From: an archaeon
GTDB taxonomy: Archaea; Aenigmatarchaeota; Aenigmatarchaeia; CG10238-14; SCSR01
Reading direction: 5' to 3'
NCBI GenBank assembly: GCA_004297575.1
Contig: SCSR01000083.1
Location: 1 to 5,562 of the forward strand
DNA: 5,562 nt
A program made the position numbers and the translations under genes. The notes below the pieces were generated by a model. It was not told the DNA's origin. It searched no databases and saw only the letters and a list, made by a program, of their open reading frames with translations. Shown piece by piece: positions 1-3,052 of the stretch; positions within the stretch are counted from its first letter, which is position 1, and each line of letters begins with the position of its first letter.

Positions 1-703
1 CAGGATTTTCGACATGGGCCCGAGCTGGAGAGCCGAGCAATCGCATACCATCAGGCACATGACAGAACACAGGACGATTGCGCCAGAGATTTCGTTCATC
101 AAGGACGAGTATGACGTTATTGCTGTGGAAGAGGCAATGGTTACGCATGCGATGAAGAAACTGAAAGAGGAATGCGCGGAACAGTTTGAGTTACTGAAAG
201 TTGAGATAAAAGTTCCAAAGACTCCGTTCCCTATTTTGGAATTCCCGAAGGTTTATGATATCCTTGCGGAGATGGGGAAGAAGATACCTGTAGGTGAGGA
301 TTATGACCGCGAATCGGAGGCATTGTTGGCCAAGTATGTGATGGAGAAGCACAAGAGCGAGTTTTTCTTTGTAAACAAATTCCCATTCGCTGTCAAGCCA
401 TTTTACGTCATGAAGGACGAAGGCACGCCATGGGCACGCAGCATTGACTTGGAGTTCAAGGGCATGGAGATGTCATCAGGCGGGCAGAGAGAGCACAGGT
501 ATGACAAGTTGCTGGAACAGCTGAAAGAAAAGCAGATGAACGTTGACAGCATGAACTGGTTCACACAATTCTTCAAGTACAGCGTGCCTACGATGGGCGG
601 TTTCTCGATAGGCATAGAGAGATTCACGCAGCAGCTGGTCGGGCTGGAGAATGTGAGAGAAGCTACGCTGTTCCCACGCGATCCAGAAAGATTATTGCCT
701 TAA
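1..703 (+). CDS. aspS: Aspartyl-tRNA synthetase, C-terminal half (5' truncated by window edge)
   Basis: This class II aminoacyl-tRNA synthetase charges tRNA(Asp) with aspartate in the cytoplasm; non-discriminating forms also charge tRNA(Asn). The reading frame is open from base 2 and enters from outside the window, so the ATG at 14 is an internal Met, not the start. About 233 codons are visible, roughly half of an archaeal AspRS of about 430 aa. Motif 2 lies at nt 26-70 (WRAEQSHTIRHMTEH; the family usually has FRAE). The aspartate-pocket stretch DLEFKGMEMSSGGQREH is at about nt 449-499. Motif 3 is GGFSIGIERF at nt 596-625, and the C-terminus is the typical LFPRDPERLLP. The N-terminal anticodon-binding domain, which decides between strict AspRS and Asp/Asn types, is outside the window. 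An AsnRS is less likely because the segment before SGGQR is of the DLxFKGxE type. The stop codon overlaps the convergent methyltransferase gene by 12 bp. Confidence 0.93.
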   Translation, partial: RIFDMGPSWRAEQSHTIRHMTEHRTIAPEISFIKDEYDVIAVEEAMVTHAMKKLKEECAEQFELLKVEIKVPKTPFPILEFPKVYDILAEMGKKIPVGEDYDRESEALLAKYVMEKHKSEFFFVNKFPFAVKPFYVMKDEGTPWARSIDLEFKGMEMSSGGQREHRYDKLLEQLKEKQMNVDSMNWFTQFFKYSVPTMGGFSIGIERFTQQLVGLENVREATLFPRDPERLLP

Positions 704-1435
704 TTTCAGTCCCACAAAAATCAGAGTACGCGCGTTATCCCTACCATTATATCGTTTATCTGTAAATCCATTGAAAACTACAGTCCTGAATCCTATCTTT
801 TTCATCATTTTCTTAACATCGTTTATTCCGAACATCCCCATAACATGTTCCTCGAAATCAAAATCCAACTGCCCATTCTTTTTCATCAGGTATGCAAACA
901 CAAGCTTAAAATTACTTTCCAATTTTTCGCTGCTGCTGAACCTTACTAATTTCATGTTTTCCTCATCTACGGTATTTATTCTGCTATAGCCATCAATAAA
1001 AGTCTCCTTGAAAAAGGAATTGTCAAAAATTAATATTCCGTTTGGTTTCAAATGATTGTGGAAATTTTTCAAAGTTTGTTCAAGCTCGCTATAATCATGA
1101 TTATATGCAATGGAATTAAACAGGCAGAGCACAGCATCGAATTTCTTTCTGACGTCAAGCTTACGCATATCCCCTTGGATGAATTTCGCACCTTTCACCT
1201 TTCCTCTAGCTATATCCAGCATGTCATTGCTTATGTCAATTCCCACGACAGAATAACCGCGCTTGTCCAGAAGGACGGTATGATTGCCAGTCCCGCATGC
1301 TACTTCCAGGATATCCTTGACGTTCAATTTGAATTTCTTGAACAACCCTTCTATAAAGTCTACTTCCTTTGCATAATCCTTCCACGAGTATATCTTGTCA
1401 TAGTATTGTGCCAGTCTCTTGTAGGATATGTTCAT
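692..1435 (-). CDS. Class I SAM-dependent methyltransferase, substrate unknown
   Basis: The 247-aa protein has a Rossmann-type methyltransferase fold. Motif I is EVACGTGNH (residues 44-52). The acidic ribose-binding position is D67 in GIDIS, and GDM (88-90) is the adenine-contact region. The motif IV strand FDAVLCLFNSIAY spans 99-111, followed by HLKPNGILIFDNSF (128-141). The C-terminal part, EEHVMGMFGINDVKKMMKKIGF (195-216), resembles the lid of small-molecule N-methyltransferases of the glycine/sarcosine or amino-sugar type, but the substrate cannot be read from the sequence. The ATG at 1435 follows the TGA of a 23-aa ORF by 4 nt, and AGTGAT (1444-1439 on the minus strand) is a fair match to the archaeal Shine-Dalgarno GGTGAT. 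It therefore looks like the last gene of the fic/doc-containing operon. It converges on aspS, and the two stops overlap by 12 bp. The gene is visibly AT-richer than aspS (about 37% GC in a sampled row). Confidence 0.9.
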   Translation of the reverse strand: MNISYKRLAQYYDKIYSWKDYAKEVDFIEGLFKKFKLNVKDILEVACGTGNHTVLLDKRGYSVVGIDISNDMLDIARGKVKGAKFIQGDMRKLDVRKKFDAVLCLFNSIAYNHDYSELEQTLKNFHNHLKPNGILIFDNSFFKETFIDGYSRINTVDEENMKLVRFSSSEKLESNFKLVFAYLMKKNGQLDFDFEEHVMGMFGINDVKKMMKKIGFRTVVFNGFTDKRYNGRDNARTLIFVGLKLRQ

Positions 1436-1439
1436 GATA

Positions 1440-1511
1440 TCACTTTAGTGAATACGCAACAGCAACCAGTATTATAGCTATCACCAAAGCGAGAATCAGC
1501 TTTTTGCTCAT
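1440..1511 (-). CDS. 23-aa single-membrane-segment microprotein
   Basis: The ORF has 24 codons including TGA, starting from an ATG at 1511. The peptide has a positively charged start (MSKK), an unbroken hydrophobic run from L5 to A19, and a short polar tail (YSLK). This is the pattern of a single membrane-spanning helix with the N-terminal lysines on the cytoplasmic side. An SD-like AGGATGTAG (1524-1516) lies 4 nt before the ATG and overlaps the stop of the preceding 29-aa ORF. The TGA is 4 nt from the methyltransferase ATG. The position suggests translational coupling: it could be a real membrane microprotein or a leader that sets translation of the methyltransferase. No homologue is recognised. 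It is too short for a coding-bias test, so the call rests on hydrophobicity and tight packing. Confidence 0.5.
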   Translation of the reverse strand: MSKKLILALVIAIILVAVAYSLK

Positions 1512-1515
1512 ATGG

Positions 1516-1605
1516 CTACATCCTGCCTACTTTTTCAAGAAATTCCCTTTCCCTTTTAATGAATTCTTCTGCTTTCTTTACAAATTTACTTTCTTTCGAA
1601 CGCAC
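1516..1605 (-). CDS. 29-aa charged micro-ORF, paralogue of the ORF at 2030-2125
   Basis: The ORF has 30 codons with a GTG start. In this frame TAA stops lie just upstream, so GTG 1605 is the only reasonable start. A strong SD, GGGAGG (1619-1614), sits 8 nt before it, inside the end of the fic/doc gene, with which it overlaps by 20 bp in another frame. The peptide is rich in Lys, Arg and Glu and probably forms an amphipathic helix. Its last 14 residues, IKREREFLEKVGRM, align with IKKEQKFLERLGRM of the second micro-ORF (9 of 14 identical, most of the rest K/R-type exchanges); over 29 positions 10 are identical. That two copies flank one toxin-like gene argues that the frame is translated and meaningful. 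The function is unknown; a partner or antitoxin of the Fic/Doc protein is an inference from position only. No Fic inhibitory-helix motif ([S/T]xxxE[G/N]) is visible. Confidence 0.6.
   Translation of the reverse strand: MRSKESKFVKKAEEFIKREREFLEKVGRM
1518..1560. repeat. Diverged direct repeat, copy 1 (3' end of the 29-aa ORF)
   Basis: This 43-bp stretch matches 2032-2074 at about 32 of 43 positions without gaps, in the same orientation. It covers the codons for the shared C-terminus (the FLExxGRM end) and reaches into the stop codon. The similarity weakens outside it, although the neighbouring bases up to the next ATG also resemble each other (TAGCCATATG versus TAAGCCTATG on the minus strand). 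This fits an old duplication preserved at the protein level. Confidence 0.6.
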
Positions 1606-1990
1606 GCATTTCGCCTCCCATTAGCCATTCTTTTATTTCCATATCTGTATAGTATCTTTCCCTTATCCCTTTCAATACGTTTATGTCGTGAGTGATATTT
1701 AACCTTTCCCCGTTCACCTCCAAAAAAGATGTTGTTATAGCTAATGCAGTTCTTCTATTGCCGCTTTCAAAAGGATGTCTTTGCACCAGACCGCTCAGCA
1801 AAACCACAGCCTTGTCAAAAATATCTCCTTCTTTATTCTCGGTATCTTCGATGACTTTTCCTATAACCAACCTACCTGTAGGCATTAGAGCACTCCTGTC
1901 CGCTTTTTTCGCTTTTATCTCAGTCAATACCTTCTTGTTAATCTCAACCACGTCATCGATTGATGGATATTGTATTGCCATATATATCAT
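1586..1990 (-). CDS. Fic/Doc-fold protein (death-on-curing-like toxin)
   Basis: The 134-aa length is typical of Doc-type Fic-fold proteins. The Fic motif is HPFESGNRRTA (residues 72-82): catalytic-base His72, the GN loop, and Arg80 with Thr81, followed by the usual helix LAITTSFLEVNG. Fic proteins transfer AMP or other phosphate-containing groups to target side chains; phage P1 Doc phosphorylates EF-Tu. Here the metal-coordinating Asp/Glu position (Asp in HxFNDANKRTA of Doc) is Ser76, so activity may be altered or lost. No inhibitory helix ([S/T]xxxE[G/N]) is visible at either end, so any inhibitor should be a separate protein. The start could be M1 (1990) or M4 (1981); neither has a clear SD. 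A 31-aa ORF lies upstream, where an antitoxin usually sits, and a related 29-aa ORF overlaps the 3' end. The role as a toxin is inferred from the family. Confidence 0.85.
   Translation of the reverse strand: MIYMAIQYPSIDDVVEINKKVLTEIKAKKADRSALMPTGRLVIGKVIEDTENKEGDIFDKAVVLLSGLVQRHPFESGNRRTALAITTSFLEVNGERLNITHDINVLKGIRERYYTDMEIKEWLMGGEMRAFERK
1614..1619 (-). promoter_or_regulatory. Shine-Dalgarno GGGAGG for the 29-aa ORF
   Basis: The minus strand reads GGGAGG within the codons for the GGE residues near the Fic/Doc C-terminus. It is 8 nt before GTG 1605 and 4 nt before an ATG (1609) that lies in the Fic/Doc frame and would give only seven residues. It is the best SD in the minus-strand block and supports translation of the overlapping micro-ORF. 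Confidence 0.5.
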
Positions 1991-2025
1991 ATTCTAATTC
2001 GTGTAGGGAGATAGATATTGTTCAT
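1987..2025 (-). CDS. Possible 12-aa coupling ORF before fic/doc
   Basis: ATG 2025 opens a 12-codon frame (MNNIYLPTRIRI) whose TGA overlaps the fic/doc ATG as ATGA. It begins 4 nt after the stop of the 31-aa ORF, exactly as the 23-aa membrane ORF begins 4 nt after the stop of the 29-aa ORF. It may be only a ribosome relay for coupling, or a chance frame. There is no composition signal and no recognisable domain. Confidence 0.2.
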   Translation of the reverse strand: MNNIYLPTRIRI

Positions 2026-2029
2026 AGGC

Positions 2030-2125
2030 TTACATCCTACCTAATCTTTCTAGAAATTTTTGCTCTTTTTTAATCACATACTTCACAGTACTCTTGAACG
2101 AATGTCTAACTTTTAGCTTGCCCAT
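2030..2125 (-). CDS. 31-aa basic micro-ORF upstream of fic/doc (paralogue of 1516-1605)
   Basis: The ORF has 32 codons with an ATG start at 2125. The peptide is strongly basic at its N-terminus (MGKLKVRHSFKS) and ends in IKKEQKFLERLGRM, matching the last 14 residues of the micro-ORF downstream of fic/doc at 9 positions. It is probably a short amphipathic helix. A TATA-like CTTATTATC (2155-2147) is centred about 26 nt before the ATG and no SD is evident, which fits a leaderless first gene of the operon. Its place before fic/doc is where phd-like antitoxins sit, but at 31 aa it is far shorter than Phd (about 73 aa) and no known DNA-binding fold is visible. It could be a minimal antitoxin, a remnant of a longer partner, or a translated leader. 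The conservation between the two copies is the main evidence that it is real. Confidence 0.55.
   Translation of the reverse strand: MGKLKVRHSFKSTVKYVIKKEQKFLERLGRM
2032..2074. repeat. Diverged direct repeat, copy 2 (3' end of the 31-aa ORF)
   Basis: Partner of the repeat at 1518-1560, about 514 bp away, with about 32 of 43 bases identical. The fic/doc gene lies between the two copies. The differences are mostly silent or K/R-type changes in the micro-ORF frame. Confidence 0.6.
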
Positions 2126-2134
2126 AAATTTATA
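2126..2134 (+). promoter_or_regulatory. TATA box of the DUF357 gene
   Basis: AAATTTATA is a good archaeal TATA-box match. A start about 25 bp downstream would fall near 2157, leaving a leader of roughly 13 nt with no SD. The box sits directly at the start codon of the divergent micro-ORF, so factors on the two promoters would compete for the same roughly 45 bp. Confidence 0.5.
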
Positions 2135-2146
2135 GTGTAGTTATCT

Positions 2147-2155
2147 GATAATAAG
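2147..2155 (-). promoter_or_regulatory. TATA-like box for the fic/doc operon
   Basis: The minus strand reads CTTATTATC, centred about 26 nt upstream of ATG 2125. That is the spacing expected if transcription starts at or next to the start codon (leaderless). It shares the short intergenic stretch with the divergent DUF357 promoter. The match is moderate. Confidence 0.35.
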
Positions 2156-2169
2156 TTTCAGTTATTCTT

Positions 2170-2424
2170 ATGCAAGAAGAGGCGAAGAAGGAAGTGGAGC
2201 GTGTGAAGGGTTTCCTGCCGCAATTAAAGCTGGCAGACCCGAAAGGCAAGGACATATTGAAGCTCATCGAGGCTTACTTTGCAGACGCGCAGCATTTCTA
2301 TAAGCAGGGCAAGTACGTGCAGGCATTCGAGGCAGCCATCATGTGCTGGACGTATGCAGATGCCGGGTTGCATCTTGGAATTTTCACCATTCCTGACGAA
2401 CTGAAGAATATTTTTACTGTCTAG
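2170..2424 (+). CDS. DUF357 family protein
   Basis: This 84-aa protein matches the archaeal DUF357 family in length and pattern. The signature is the helix pair around AYFADAQHFYKQGKYVQAFEA (residues 35-55), then CWTYADAGLHLGIF (59-72), which resembles the family's '[33 protein letters not shown]' type of sequence. The fold is expected to be all-helical, cytoplasmic and without membrane segments. The molecular function is not known. The ATG at 2170 has no SD but follows a TATA box at a distance fitting a short leader. The TAG stop is in the same frame as the next ORF, 48 nt before that ORF's GTG; the family's usual length of about 75-90 aa says this is the true end. Confidence 0.85.
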   Translation: MQEEAKKEVERVKGFLPQLKLADPKGKDILKLIEAYFADAQHFYKQGKYVQAFEAAIMCWTYADAGLHLGIFTIPDELKNIFTV

Positions 2425-2444
2425 TCATTTCAGGTTGTCAAGGA

Positions 2445-2451
2445 TTTATTT
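2445..2451 (+). promoter_or_regulatory. TATA-like box for the winged-helix gene
   Basis: TTTATTT, preceded by AGGA, is centred about 25 bp before GTG 2473, so a transcript could begin at the GTG itself. This is the main reason to prefer that start, since no SD is present. The match is moderate. Confidence 0.35.
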
Positions 2452-2472
2452 CTATCGCAACAATCTATTATC

Positions 2473-3012
2473 GTGCAAGCAGTTGCTAAGACTTATAATG
2501 ATTTTGGAAATTTGCTGGCTTTGCTATCATATTCTCTCAATAGATTTTATGTACAAGTGCCGGTCTACCAAGAATATCGCTTGTATACAGGTGCGTATGC
2601 CTTGTCAGAAGGCGGAAGACAGGAGAAATCTGGTTTGGAACCATCGTTCAGTTTCAAATTCGACCCGCAAATAATTTGCTCTCCTTGGGGACCCGTAGAT
2701 AACGACCTTAAGGATACTATATCATCATTGGCTGCAAATGGACATATCCATGTGAGAAGTGGAAGGATATCTGGACATAGAGAGGATCATGCTATTTATT
2801 CTCTGACACAAAAGGGTATGAGCAGAGCATTTGATGAACTTAAATCCCTTACAGAAGACCAAAAAGAAAGTATGAGAAAGGTTGGAAAAGATTTAGCAGA
2901 TCCGTATTTTGCTGCTACGAGCCTTTATGCGAAATACGGTAAAGTTTTCAAGGAACAGAGGGAGCAAGAAGCAGAAAAGATTTTGGAAAATTACCAACAA
3001 GCGCGCGTATAA
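2473..3012 (+). CDS. Putative winged-helix protein (YwgA/DUF4065-like)
   Basis: The 179-aa product has a GTG start. The middle, SPWGPVDNDLKDTISSLAANGHI (residues 70-92), followed by a basic wing (HVRSGRISGHRED) and YSLTQKGMSRA (109-119), follows the pattern of winged-helix proteins of the YwgA/DUF4065-like kind: a 'YGPyS.el..di..L...G.I' segment, then 'Y.LT.kG'. The N-terminal helix YNDFGNLLALLSYSLNRFY (8-26) occupies the place of their 'LqKLvyLl' helix. The C-terminus (about 125-179) is a highly charged helical tail. A DNA- or protein-binding role, for instance in regulation, is an inference; I cannot name the exact family. The frame is open from the DUF357 TAG onward, so a start upstream of 2473 is possible in principle, but no ATG is present there. 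The gene is AT-richer than the SMC gene that follows it by 40 bp. Confidence 0.65.
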   Translation: MQAVAKTYNDFGNLLALLSYSLNRFYVQVPVYQEYRLYTGAYALSEGGRQEKSGLEPSFSFKFDPQIICSPWGPVDNDLKDTISSLAANGHIHVRSGRISGHREDHAIYSLTQKGMSRAFDELKSLTEDQKESMRKVGKDLADPYFAATSLYAKYGKVFKEQREQEAEKILENYQQARV

Positions 3013-3015
3013 AAA
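3008..3015 (+). promoter_or_regulatory. TATA box of smc
   Basis: TATAAAAA is a strong archaeal TATA match overlapping the TAA of the preceding gene. A start about 25 bp on, near 3038, would leave a leader of around 15 nt before ATG 3053, much as for the DUF357 gene. It suggests that smc has its own promoter. Confidence 0.5.
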
Positions 3016-3052
3016 CTTCTTAATACATGTTCCTCCTAATTATATTCAGTAT

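Noticed and set aside
797..814. T-rich tract as a dedicated aspS terminator
   Set aside because: The T-runs are the complement of lysine-rich methyltransferase codons, and there is no independent sign of a terminator.
1052..1477. Plus-strand 141-codon frame opposite the methyltransferase
   Set aside because: The minus strand encodes clear methyltransferase motifs over the same bases; the plus-strand product has no domain and no SD.
1518..2074. The 43-bp repeats as insertion-sequence ends, attachment sites or a CRISPR pair
   Set aside because: They are diverged, have no inverted ends or target duplication, occur only twice, and their differences follow codon structure, which fits duplicated coding sequence.
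2422..2424. TAG as a pyrrolysine codon joining DUF357 and the next ORF
   Set aside because: DUF357 proteins normally end at this length, and nothing in the window points to pyrrolysine use; a plain stop is simpler.
2435..2674. 79-codon plus-strand frame starting at a TTG
   Set aside because: It overlaps the longer winged-helix ORF in another frame, is Cys-rich without a domain, and has no promoter or SD support of its own.
2909..3052. Upstream extension of smc to a start at 2909
   Set aside because: It would overlap the winged-helix gene by about 100 bp, the added residues do not resemble SMC, and ATG 3053 gives the conserved N-terminus with a well-placed TATA box.
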